From CAYLVJ01 sp964501525 (GTDB lineage: Bacteria > Patescibacteriota > Minisyncoccia > Minisyncoccales > CAYTKG01), in assembly GCA_964501525.1 (NCBI GenBank), contig CAZCSI010000009.1, positions 1 to 19,417 of the forward strand: a stretch of DNA of 19,417 bases, in the 5' to 3' direction. The notes beneath the pieces were generated by a model. That model had not been told where the DNA came from, did not search any database, and was given only the letters and a program-made list of their open reading frames with translations. Made by a program: the position numbers and the translations under genes. The first letter of the stretch is position 1; every line of letters starts with the position of its first letter. Shown in pieces: positions 1-6,478 of this stretch.

Positions 1-1
1 G

Positions 2-511
2 AAAATAAGAGGTACGGGAGCTTTTTTCAATGACACCGAACAGGCGGAAATCCGTTACGAGGCAGGCGTTATTGACCTTGAGGCCACCCCAGAGGCCTTA
101 GAAGTTGTATTAGAAAATTCCTCTTCTACCACAGAAGAAATTACACTGAAAAACGTAGGAACTCTTCCTTTTCAATATAAGTCCGAACTTGAAGGGAATG
201 CATGCGGCTTCTTAGAAATTACAACCGGAGAACTGGAAGCTGGCTCTGACACAAAAGATACTATCAAAATCAATCCTCTTTCCACCCCGCCGGGGGGAAA
301 AGAATGCGAATATGTTTTAAAATACACTGCCTGGCAAAAGAATATAACCAATTCTTTGGTAGGGTTAAGAGATGAGGAAGAAATTAAGCTTAATATCACT
401 GTTCCAAACACCGCTTCCTCTTTGAACGCTTCTGCTGTAGACGCCTCGATTTTAGATATTTTCACTTTAAACGCCTCCAGCACTAATCAAATAAATAAAA
501 ATGAAGAGTAA
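2..511 (+). CDS. TasA/camelysin-like secreted protein, 5' end outside window
   Basis: An open frame enters from the left edge and stops at 509-511, giving about 169 residues with no start in the window. Near the N-terminus it reads GAFFNDTEQ, close to the G-x-(F/Y)-F-(S/N)-DTE signature just after the signal peptide in SipW-dependent TasA/camelysin proteins. A beta-rich, Thr/Ser-rich part follows with spaced cysteines (about residues 67, 100 and thereabouts) and phrases such as EEITLKNVGTLPF, typical of these Ig-like surface domains. Family members form extracellular fibres or matrix in Firmicutes; a surface role here is inferred. The 3' end overlaps the next gene by 11 bases, so the two are probably co-translated. 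The C-terminus is hydrophilic with no anchor or LPxTG motif. The family call is moderately sure; the function is not shown. Confidence 0.6.
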   Translation, partial: KIRGTGAFFNDTEQAEIRYEAGVIDLEATPEALEVVLENSSSTTEEITLKNVGTLPFQYKSELEGNACGFLEITTGELEAGSDTKDTIKINPLSTPPGGKECEYVLKYTAWQKNITNSLVGLRDEEEIKLNITVPNTASSLNASAVDASILDIFTLNASSTNQINKNEE

Positions 512-1331
512 GATCCAAAAATTTATACTGATTACCACCGGCCTTCTCATTCTTCCTTTTGCTGCTAAGGCTGATAATTTAATTGAGGCCTTTGTTTGGG
601 ATAGTGGATGGGTTGGATTTAATGAGAACATTATTTTTAAGGAAGAAGATTTCAAGCCCGGGGATAGTAAGGAAAGAGAGATAAGGGTTGATAACCTTTC
701 CGATGAAGAAGTATGCGTGGGCATAAGAGCTCAAGCAACAGACTGTGAAAACGGAGACCCGATAGATATGAACGATATTCCAACAAATACCCTGGCAAAT
801 GATTTAGGAGTGGAAGTTAACGGCTGGAGCGGAACTCTTTTTGATATGTTTAGCGCCGGAGAGATCGACCTTTTCTGTTTAGAGGGCGGAGGAGATGGGA
901 CCTTTGAAATGGGAGTAAGTTACCCGGATGAAAAAACAAACCAGGAGGTAGAGGAAATCTGCTTCAGTTTAGAGGTGGGGGTTATAGGCAGCACTCCCGC
1001 GAGCATGGGAGACGGAGTTTGGGGCGGAGGAATGTCTTCTTTATCCTTCGAAGAAGAGGTGGGGCCCAGAGTGGAAGGTGAGGTCACAGAAAAGCCGGAC
1101 TTTTCTGACATTGAAGGTGCCATAAAGAACATTAAAAAAGGAGTAGAAGACATAAAGGGGGCTGTAATGGAACTGCCCCAGGTTTCGCTTTATGCCGGGC
1201 CCTTAACTTTTTCCGCTTTCCTGGGCCTTCTTTTTCATAATCCCTTTTTGAGGACTTTTCTTTTAACCCTTGCTGTTTCAGGATGCCTCTTGGCTGTTAG
1301 AAAAGTATTTTTAATTAAAAAAACATCTTGA
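501..1331 (+). CDS. Secreted TasA-like protein with C-terminal membrane anchor
   Basis: 276 residues. The N-terminus is a signal peptide (basic start, hydrophobic stretch ILITTGLLILPFAAKA, then D). The exported part contains FKPGDSKEREIRVDN, the kind of 'PGD...r.i.v.N' strand found in TasA/camelysin domains, plus several cysteines. A Gly-rich stretch (about 165-180) and a charged, possibly helical segment (about 200-225) lead to a C-terminal hydrophobic region (about 230-268) with basic residues at the very end, consistent with a membrane anchor. It starts inside the end of the upstream TasA-like gene (11-bp overlap) with no Shine-Dalgarno sequence, suggesting coupled translation. A terminator follows. 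It is likely a surface partner of the preceding protein; the exact role is unknown. Confidence 0.6.
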   Translation: MKSKIQKFILITTGLLILPFAAKADNLIEAFVWDSGWVGFNENIIFKEEDFKPGDSKEREIRVDNLSDEEVCVGIRAQATDCENGDPIDMNDIPTNTLANDLGVEVNGWSGTLFDMFSAGEIDLFCLEGGGDGTFEMGVSYPDEKTNQEVEEICFSLEVGVIGSTPASMGDGVWGGGMSSLSFEEEVGPRVEGEVTEKPDFSDIEGAIKNIKKGVEDIKGAVMELPQVSLYAGPLTFSAFLGLLFHNPFLRTFLLTLAVSGCLLAVRKVFLIKKTS

Positions 1332-1349
1332 GGGATTAAATCTGTTATA

Positions 1350-1380
1350 AAAGACTGGGCAGGTGTTGTCCGGTCTTTTT
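1350..1380 (+). terminator. Rho-independent terminator
   Basis: An 11-bp stem (AAAGACTGGGC with GTCCGGTCTTT, two G-T pairs), a 7-nt loop and a run of T, followed by a second T-rich stretch. It closes the TasA-like gene pair. Confidence 0.85.
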
Positions 1381-1382
1381 GT

Positions 1383-1411
1383 TTGGGTTTTTTTGTGATA
1401 AATTATATAAA
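1383..1411 (+). promoter_or_regulatory. Candidate promoter for the LiaF-like gene
   Basis: TTGGGT, a 17-bp spacer, then TATAAA, 40 bp upstream of the ATG at 1451. The -35 match is weak and overlaps the tail of the terminator. Confidence 0.35.
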
Positions 1412-1450
1412 TTGAAAATAAATTAAAAAATAACAACCGTAACAATAACT

Positions 1451-1840
1451 ATGGATAAAGTAAGATATTATTTGGGAATAGGGCTTATTGTTTTGGGGCT
1501 TATCTTTTTACTGGAGAAAAGCCAGCTGCTTGGTTTCTCCTTGGTCAAGGCTGCCGGGCTTTTCTGGCCCTTGACTTTTGTTTTTTGGGGAGCGCTTGAG
1601 GTCTCGGAGGGAAGAAAAAGGTTCGGAATCATATTGGTGGCTGTCGGCGCTATAGCCCAGACGTCAAAGCTCACCAGTTGGGGGTTCTGGTCTTTGTTCT
1701 GGCCTGTTTTTTTCATCGGGGCCGGGTCGGCTCTGTTGAACAAGGAGCTGAGCCAAAAATGTTTTCCCATATCAACAACAGAGCCAGAGGTTGCGGAGAA
1801 AAAGGCTGTAGGGGCAGAAGAGGCAGAGATAATAGAATAA
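1451..1840 (+). CDS. LiaF/DUF5668-type small integral membrane protein
   Basis: 129 residues with four predicted membrane segments (about 6-22, 33-51, 57-70 and 77-96), rich in Gly, Trp and Phe, followed by a short acidic Ala/Glu-rich cytoplasmic tail. The pattern of a Gly-rich first helix, 'W.PL..I..G' and 'W.....WP....G' matches the LiaI-LiaF transmembrane region (DUF5668). In Firmicutes LiaF this region belongs to envelope-stress sensing; the C-terminal regulatory domain is absent here, so only the membrane part is represented. No Shine-Dalgarno is visible before the ATG. It stands between two terminators and is probably monocistronic. Confidence 0.65.
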   Translation: MDKVRYYLGIGLIVLGLIFLLEKSQLLGFSLVKAAGLFWPLTFVFWGALEVSEGRKRFGIILVAVGAIAQTSKLTSWGFWSLFWPVFFIGAGSALLNKELSQKCFPISTTEPEVAEKKAVGAEEAEIIE

Positions 1841-1859
1841 TCGGAAGCCGGTGAGGCCT

Positions 1860-1887
1860 GGGCCTGCCTTTAGCGCAGGCCCTTATT
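1860..1887 (+). terminator. Rho-independent terminator after LiaF-like gene
   Basis: A perfect 8-bp GC-rich stem GGGCCTGC / GCAGGCCC with a 7-nt loop, followed by TTATT. It lies 20 bp after the stop at 1840. It argues against starting the next gene at 1851, which would translate through this hairpin. Confidence 0.7.
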
Positions 1888-1888
1888 A

Positions 1889-1897
1889 TGTTAAAAT
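1889..1897 (+). promoter_or_regulatory. Candidate extended -10 promoter for ferritin-like gene
   Basis: TG-T-TAAAAT is an extended -10 form with five of six matches in the hexamer, about 40 bp before the ATG at 1938 and directly after a terminator. No -35 was recognised. Confidence 0.4.
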
Positions 1898-1937
1898 AAA
1901 AACAGTCGAATTAAAAAGATTAAATAACTTAAAAATT

Positions 1938-2222
1938 ATGTTATCTAAGCTGCCAATAGACCTTTCTAAGGTTAGAAAGGAGAATATAGATAGGGAGATA
2001 CTGAGAATAGGTGTTATAGCTGAGCTGGACGCCATCAGCCTTTACGAACAGCTGGCTGCTATGGCTGAAAGCGAGGCCATTAAAAAAGTATTGATGGATG
2101 TGGCCCGGGAGGAAAAAGAACACGTAGGCGAGTTTCAAACCCTTCTTTTCGATATAGATCCGGAGCAGGTGGAAGAGTTTGAGGAGGGCAAAAAAGAAGT
2201 AAGGGAGATGCTTTCCGAGTAA
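1938..2222 (+). CDS. Ferritin-like (rubrerythrin-type) diiron protein
   Basis: 94 residues from the chosen ATG at 1938; a longer frame from 1851 would cross the terminator hairpin and adds a non-conserved leader. The core reads AELDAISLYEQLA and then AREEKEHVGEF, giving the E...YE and EExxH iron ligands of the ferritin-like superfamily in two helices. From memory it resembles the small ferritin-like domains of encapsulin systems (including the one fused to Pyrococcus furiosus encapsulin, with DPEQV after the second helix). It is too short for a full four-helix ferritin, so a dimer or oligomer of two-helix units is expected. No encapsulin shell gene is in the window. It lies 4 bp upstream of the V4R-like gene. 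A role in iron storage or peroxide handling is inferred. Confidence 0.75.
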   Translation: MLSKLPIDLSKVRKENIDREILRIGVIAELDAISLYEQLAAMAESEAIKKVLMDVAREEKEHVGEFQTLLFDIDPEQVEEFEEGKKEVREMLSE

Positions 2223-2226
2223 TTAT

Positions 2227-2835
2227 ATGGCGGAAGAACTAACCAAACAAAAAGCCAAAGAGCTGATGAAGGCCGAGGGAGAGGCAAGGGGGGTGACCAT
2301 TAAAACCGATTGGGGCTATGTAAAGGACTCTTACGGCAAAAATGTATTGAAAGAGATAGAAGAAAAAATGGCTGAGCTCGGGTACCCCTTGAAATACGAG
2401 GAGATCAGAACCATGGATTTTTATCCTATCGGTATGGATACTCTTTCCATGCTCGTTATCCAGGAGGTTTTAGGATTTGAAGAAGAAGACATGATAAGGA
2501 TCGGCGCAGAGGCGATCAAGTTTTCCATTTTCCTTAAAATCATTCTGCGGCACTTTTCTTCTATGTCGCTTTTTACCAAAGAGGCTCCGAGAATGTGGAA
2601 AAAACATTACACGGTAGGAGAGTTGAAAGTGACAGAGGCTGACCCTAAAAACAACAGATACGTAATAGAGATCTCGGATTTTAAAGTACATCCTGTCTAC
2701 TGCCCTACGATTATAGGGTATTTTTCAGAGATAGGCCGGATGATAACAGGGGGGAAAGTTAAAGTCTGGGAAGAAGAGTGTGTGTTCGAGCAAGGCAAGG
2801 TGCATCGTTTTATCATTGAAGCTGAAGAAGAGTGA
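2227..2835 (+). CDS. V4R / heme-NO-binding-like fold protein
   Basis: 202 residues, soluble, no signal peptide. The C-terminal half (about 95-200) has the layout of the V4R/HNOB-like fold: a helical stretch with 'G.E....', a strand-turn segment with a conserved aromatic, a central Cys (YCPTIIGYF), and a closing 'W.EEECVFEQGKVHRF.I', like the C...G...C/H-F-x-(I/V) ending of V4R domains. V4R domains bind hydrophobic or small ligands and often sense them; no partner regulator is seen. The gene starts 4 bp after the ferritin-like gene, so the two probably form an operon with valS downstream (12-bp gap). The N-terminal half (1-80) is not recognised. The fold call is tentative. Confidence 0.45.
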   Translation: MAEELTKQKAKELMKAEGEARGVTIKTDWGYVKDSYGKNVLKEIEEKMAELGYPLKYEEIRTMDFYPIGMDTLSMLVIQEVLGFEEEDMIRIGAEAIKFSIFLKIILRHFSSMSLFTKEAPRMWKKHYTVGELKVTEADPKNNRYVIEISDFKVHPVYCPTIIGYFSEIGRMITGGKVKVWEEECVFEQGKVHRFIIEAEEE

Positions 2836-2847
2836 CGACAAAAGATT

Positions 2848-5081
2848 ATGGATAAGCGTTACAGGCACGAAAAATTCGAGCAGGATATTTATCAAGCATG
2901 GGAAAAAGATAAGGTTTTCACTCCTGAAATAAAAAAGGGAGAGAAGCCTTTTACTATTCTTCTTCCGCCTCCGAACGCCAACGACCCGCTTCATGTCGGG
3001 CACGCCCTTTTCGTAGTAGAAGATATTTTGTGCAGGTGGCGCCGTATGAAAGGCGACCCTACTTTGTTTTTACCCGGGACCGACCATGCAGGCATCGAAA
3101 CTCAGTATGTTTTTGAAAAAAATCTAAAAGAAAAGGGTAAGACCCGGTTTGATTTTGACAGAACCACTCTGTACCAGATGATAGCTGATTACGTTGAAGA
3201 GAACAGGGGGATAGCTAAACGGCAGATGAAAAAGCTGGGGTTTGGATTGGACTGGAGCAGGGAAAAGTTTACCTTGGAGCCTGAAGTCCTGGAAACCGTA
3301 TTAGAAACTTTTAAGAAACTGCACAAAGACGGATTGGTATACAGAGGGGAAAGAATTGTTAATTACTGTCCCCACTGCGGAACAGCTTTTTCCAACTTGG
3401 AGATAAACCACGAAGAAAAACAAGATTATTTTTATTACCTGGATTACGGAACCGTCATTATTGCGACCACCAGACCGGAAACAATATTTGCAGACACGGC
3501 GGTAGCGGTTAACCCTGAAGACAAAAGGTATAAAAACCTGGTTGGGGAAAAAGCTGTCATTCCTTTGATTGAAAAAGAAATTCCAATTATAGCGGATGAG
3601 AGGGTAGACCCGGAGTTCGGAACCGGAGCTCTGAAAATAACACCCTGCCACGATGAAACGGATTTTGAGATAGGAAAAACCCACAACCTGCCCCGGATAA
3701 AAGTAATAAACGCTGAAGGAGAAATGATAAATCTGCCTGAAAAATATCAGGGGTTGAATCCTTTGGAAGCGCGTAAAAAAGTAGTTGAGGAGCTAAAGCA
3801 AACAGGAAAAATAAAAAAGAAAGAAGAGATCGTTCATTCTGTCAAGGTCTGTTATCGGTGTCACAACCCGATTGAACCTTTAACCATGCCTCAATGGTTT
3901 GTGAAGATAAAACCTTTGGCTGAGCCGGCTGTCAAGGCGGTTAAAAAAGGTGAGGTNNNNNNNNNNAAATTATTCCCAAAAGATTTGAAAAAATATACCT
4001 TCAGTGGATGGAAGATATTCATGACTGGAATATCTCCAGACAGATTGTGTGGGGGCCGAGAATACCGGCCTGGTACTGTTTAAGGTGCAACCCTGATATT
4101 TTAATCAACTTTATTGATAACAATGGAAACAACATATCTGCCCGTTATAAAAAGATAAAAGAACAATACGGGTATGATGAAATCAAACAAGGGCTTCAAA
4201 CCTTAACCGCGCCCAAAGACGCTTCGTATACAATAGAAAAAGATGCCTGCCCTGACTGTAAAAGCAGTGAACTGCTCCAGGAAACGGATACCTTTGACAC
4301 CTGGTTTTCATCGGGCCAATGGCCTTTAACCGCTTTGCGTTATCCGGACAGCGAGGATTTTAAATATTTTTATCCTACCAGCGTACTGGATACGCTGTGG
4401 GACATATTATTCTTTTGGGTGGCGCGTATGATTATGTTCGGGCTGTATTTAACGGATGAGGTTCCGTTTAAAGTGGCGCATATGCATTCCCGGGTGGTAG
4501 ATGAAAAAGGACAGAAAATGAGTAAAAGCAAAGGCAATGTTATCAATCCTCTTGAAATTGCGGAGCAGTACGGAACAGACGCCCTGCGGATGTCTTTGGT
4601 TTTCGGCAGTTCACCGGGCGGGGATATTACACTTGGAGATGATAAATTCAAAGCCATGCGTAATTTTTGCAACAAGGTTTGGAACGCCTCCCGCTTTATT
4701 TTTCTCATGGCTGAAAAACAAAACTGGGATATAAAATGGAAAAACAAAAAAAATAAAGAGGATAAAGAAATGGTTCAAAGAACAAGCCGGCTGAGAGCAG
4801 AGGTGGATGACCAGCTCGATAATTACCGTTTTGGATTGGCTCTGGAAGAGATTTATGAGTGCTTCTGGCACCAGTTCTGCGACCAGTATATAGAAGACTG
4901 CAAAGACAGGGTAGAGCAGTCTCTGCCCACTTTGATTGCAGTATTGACCGACTATCTTAAACTGCTCCATCCTTTTGCTCCGTTTATGACGGAAACGATT
5001 TATCAGATTTTCAAAGAAAAGTTAAAGAGTTCCGAACTCTTTAAAGAGAAGCACATTGCCGTTTCCAGTTGGCCGGAATGA
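2848..5081 (+). CDS. valS: Valyl-tRNA synthetase (interrupted by assembly gap)
   Basis: Charges tRNA-Val with valine in the cytoplasm. Class I motifs: HVGH at residues 49-52, GTDHAGIETQ, the CP1 editing domain with TTRPETIF and GTGALKITPCHDETDFEIG, DWNISRQ..WG.RIPAWYC, and KMSKSKGN encoded at 4515-4538. Zinc-type CxxC pairs (YCPHC, CYRC, CLRC, CPDC) are kept. The reading frame changes across the ten Ns at 3957-3966: the first part reads from 2848, the second from 3969 in another frame. Both sides are highly conserved and join seamlessly at the protein level, so this is one intact gene, not a pseudogene. The rebuilt protein is about 742 residues, shorter than the usual bacterial enzyme. It stops just after the anticodon-binding domain (SSWPE), so the C-terminal coiled-coil arm is missing. 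No Shine-Dalgarno is seen. Confidence 0.95.
3957..3966. other. Scaffold gap (10 N) inside valS
   Basis: Ten Ns follow GAGGT and precede AAATTATTCCC. The upstream frame ends in KKGEV and the downstream frame resumes with IIPKRFEK. In ValRS these parts normally abut (GE-(I/V)-K-...P.R.EK). The true missing length should be 2 modulo 3 (possibly just 2 nt), so ten is a placeholder. Confidence 0.9.
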
Positions 5082-5082
5082 A

Positions 5083-5112
5083 TAAAAAAGAGCGGCTCTG
5101 TCAGCCGCTCTT
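5083..5112 (-). terminator. Terminator of the minus-strand small-gene pair
   Basis: Perfect 10-bp stem AAGAGCGGCT / AGCCGCTCTT with a 5-nt loop. On the minus strand it is followed by TTTTTTATT, so it ends transcription of the two genes at 5583-5126. On the plus strand only TT follows, so it may serve valS poorly. Confidence 0.85.
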
Positions 5113-5125
5113 GCTCAAGCTCTTC

Positions 5126-5335
5126 TCATGGCTTGAGTTCGATGTCGTGAAGAACTAACAGCGCCCTCAGTTCCAATGAGTTCTTCAGCTCGACCTTCTT
5201 GCCCTTGAGGCTAATCACTTCAACCTCAACAGGGTCGTTGCCCCGAATTATCCACAGATAACCCAGAGCGTTTATTCTTGTGCAGAGGTCCTCTATCTCT
5301 GCATAATGCGGGGTGTTAGAGAATACTATTTTCAT
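5126..5335 (-). CDS. Small hypothetical protein
   Basis: 69 residues, soluble, no signal peptide or recognised domain; mixed beta/alpha with a Lys-rich middle (LKGKKVELKN). The start is firm: a strong Shine-Dalgarno (GGGAGGT) lies 5 nt before the ATG, inside the end of the upstream gene. The ATG overlaps that gene's TGA as ATGA, so the two are translationally coupled. A terminator follows the stop by 13 bp. Not recognised; the function is unknown. Confidence 0.65.
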   Translation of the reverse strand: MKIVFSNTPHYAEIEDLCTRINALGYLWIIRGNDPVEVEVISLKGKKVELKNSLELRALLVLHDIELKP

Positions 5336-5583
5336 CTTACCTCCCTTTTCAGCTTCAAGCCTTGAAGCTTAAGAATTGCCAGAGCGTGCCTGCGGCACAC
5401 CTCGAGCCCTTCGAGTACAGGGGCCGAGCACTCCGGCTCAAGACAGGATTTGGACCCTTCGGGCGAGATTTGAATCAAGAAGAAGGTTTCCTTCTTCTTC
5501 TCCTCGCTGAGTTCTTCTTTGCCGTGGACCAAAAACCTGCTGTGGTCCTCGAGGTTCCATCTTACCCAATTCGACCAGCCCAT
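5332..5583 (-). CDS. Small protein with CCCH-type zinc-knuckle motif
   Basis: 83 residues. The C-terminal half contains CLEPECSAPVLEGLEVCRRH, with spacing C-x4-C-x10-C-x2-H. It resembles the C...C.r...a.GlC..H knuckle often seen in phage and mobile-element proteins, including some next to HNH domains. The N-terminal part (WSNWVRWNLEDHSRFLV) is Trp-rich and followed by a charged Glu/Lys stretch. The start is supported by AAGGAGG 6 nt upstream of the ATG. First gene of a two-gene unit, overlapping the next by 4 bp. Zinc binding is inferred from the motif; no function is assigned. Confidence 0.6.
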   Translation of the reverse strand: MGWSNWVRWNLEDHSRFLVHGKEELSEEKKKETFFLIQISPEGSKSCLEPECSAPVLEGLEVCRRHALAILKLQGLKLKREVR

Positions 5584-5615
5584 CAGTGCCTCCTTTTTGT
5601 ATTAAAAACGAACTC

Positions 5616-5688
5616 TTTTACTTTACAACTGGTTTTACTTTACAATTGGATTGTAATTCTGTCAACTAAAATCATTCTGTCAACAAAG
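5616..5688 (-). promoter_or_regulatory. Duplicated promoter/operator region for the minus-strand gene pair
   Basis: Two kinds of direct repeat lie side by side. TTTTACTTTACAA(C/T)TGG occurs in perfect tandem at 5616-5632 and 5633-5649; ATTCTGTCAAC(T/A)AA occurs at 5656-5670 and 5674-5688. Read on the minus strand the second pair supplies two TTGACA -35 boxes (5665-5660 and 5683-5678) and the first pair supplies TAAAGT -10-like boxes. TTGACA at 5665-5660, a 17-bp spacer and TAAAGT at 5642-5637 form a good promoter about 55 bp upstream of the ATG at 5583. The duplication may also make a paired operator. Confidence 0.55.
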
Positions 5689-5740
5689 CTTGTAAAAAAA
5701 GTGTTTCAAAAACTTTACGATAGAAATGGTTTTTTATAAA

Positions 5741-5775
5741 TAAAAGGATAAGAGGGCTATCGTCAGCCCTCTTAT
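5741..5775 (-). terminator. Terminator after the 5792-6199 gene
   Basis: Perfect 11-bp stem ATAAGAGGGCT / AGCCCTCTTAT with a 6-nt loop at 5748-5775, then CCTTTTATT on the minus strand. It separates the upstream minus-strand genes from the promoter of the next pair. Confidence 0.8.
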
Positions 5776-5778
5776 TTA

Positions 5779-5791
5779 GGATCACCTCCTT
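5779..5791 (-). promoter_or_regulatory. Orphan perfect Shine-Dalgarno sequence
   Basis: The minus strand reads AAAGGAGGTGATCC, an unbroken complement of the 16S rRNA 3' end, right after the stop of the 5792-6199 gene. No usable start codon follows: the next elements are TAAATAA and the terminator stem. It marks either a lost small gene or a ribosome-binding element of another kind. Confidence 0.5.
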
Positions 5792-6199
5792 TTAATCCTC
5801 GAGCGTGTTAACGCTCGAGGCATGATACCCGCACTCGCTCTCGCTCTTGACCCAATCTTGGCCATCGAACCTTTGACTCCACTTCTCATAGGCATCGAAG
5901 GCCGTCTGATGAAGCTCGAGTCGACGCTGGTCAGTTAATCCGGTCAGGAGCCGCTCTCTGGCTCCTACCACCCACTTAAACCCTTCCAGGTTCTCATGGA
6001 GCAGTCCGAGGTCGGACAAACCTCTCAGCACCGTGACCGCGATGCCCGGGGTTACTTCTGCAGTCCACCCCACGCCCAGCACAGCTTCTACCACCCTGAG
6101 AGGTAAACGCCTGAGAACTGATAGGGTTCGAGCAAAGTCAACTGTGATTTTTATGTCTTCTGCAAGTTCCTGCAGACGCATTTGTTCTTGGGTAGTCAT
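5792..6199 (-). CDS. Hypothetical protein with winged-helix-like segment
   Basis: 135 residues, soluble, no signal peptide. The middle part (about 50-110: ...TVLRGLSDLGLLHENLEGF.WV.., then RLELHQTAFDAYEKW) has the rhythm of a winged-helix domain followed by a helix as found in the arm of STAND/NB-ARC ATPases ('L.dlgLl....gry.lH...rey'). No ATPase motif is present, so it could be a fragment or a stand-alone regulator. A GAGGGAG Shine-Dalgarno lies upstream of the ATG. The last codons form a 9-bp inverted repeat (5797-5805 with 5812-5820, CCTCGAGCG). GC-richer than the flanking main genes. The assignment is weak; the gene itself is likely real. Confidence 0.5.
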   Translation of the reverse strand: MTTQEQMRLQELAEDIKITVDFARTLSVLRRLPLRVVEAVLGVGWTAEVTPGIAVTVLRGLSDLGLLHENLEGFKWVVGARERLLTGLTDQRRLELHQTAFDAYEKWSQRFDGQDWVKSESECGYHASSVNTLED

Positions 6200-6233
6200 A
6201 ACTCCCTCGCTTTTAGTTCACCCTCCGCGATTG

Positions 6234-6362
6234 TCAGCGGCCGAAAGGATAGGCATCTATTCCCGGGTTGAAATCAGGAACAGAACACCGGACCCAAAGG
6301 GCCGTACCGACCGGAACGCTTACCGCAACTGCTGCTTCCAACCCCAATCTAAACCAGATTAT
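6234..6362 (-). CDS. Possible small membrane protein with non-AUG start
   Basis: About 36-42 residues on the minus strand, stop TGA at 6236-6234. Upstream lies a textbook Shine-Dalgarno, AAAAAGGAGGTGAT (6363-6376). No ATG or GTG follows in this frame. Possible starts are ATA (6362), ATC (6359) or TTG (6344, more distant). The sequence has one hydrophobic stretch, LGLEAAVAVSVPVGTALWV, suited to a membrane helix, then a short polar tail ending in DAYPFGR. It would be the first gene before 5792-6199 (34-bp gap). The strong ribosome site is the main evidence; the unusual start is the main doubt. Confidence 0.35.
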   Translation of the reverse strand: MIWFRLGLEAAVAVSVPVGTALWVRCSVPDFNPGIDAYPFGR

Positions 6363-6459
6363 ATCACCTCCTTTTTGTAAAGAACGAAACCTTTCATAAC
6401 CCTAACACTTTTCCCTGCTTTTTCAAGTAGAAACTCTGCCCCGGATTTTTAAAAAGTTA

Positions 6460-6471
6460 TGTTAAGATAAT
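6460..6471 (+). promoter_or_regulatory. Candidate extended -10 promoter for the helicase gene
   Basis: TG-T-TAAGAT at 6460-6468, overlapping GATAAT at 6466-6471, just before the ATG at 6479. Initiation 6-8 nt downstream would give an almost leaderless message, matching the absence of a Shine-Dalgarno. No clear -35. Confidence 0.35.
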
Positions 6472-6478
6472 AATAGAT

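Noticed and set aside
1851..1937. N-terminal extension of the ferritin-like gene
   Set aside because: Would translate a terminator hairpin and a promoter-like element; the extra residues are not like the family.
2848..4083. valS as a truncated pseudogene followed by a second fragment
   Set aside because: The break coincides with the ten Ns and the protein is conserved on both sides.
5362..5739. Plus-strand 125-codon frame
   Set aside because: Overlaps two minus-strand genes with strong Shine-Dalgarno sites and runs through the minus-strand promoter repeats.
5797..5820. Terminator at the CCTCGAGCG inverted repeat
   Set aside because: It lies inside the coding end of the 5792 gene and is not followed by a T run on either strand; kept only as a note in that gene's entry.
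6033..6380. Plus-strand 115-codon frame
   Set aside because: Antisense to the 5792-6199 gene and the smaller frame; no start signals.
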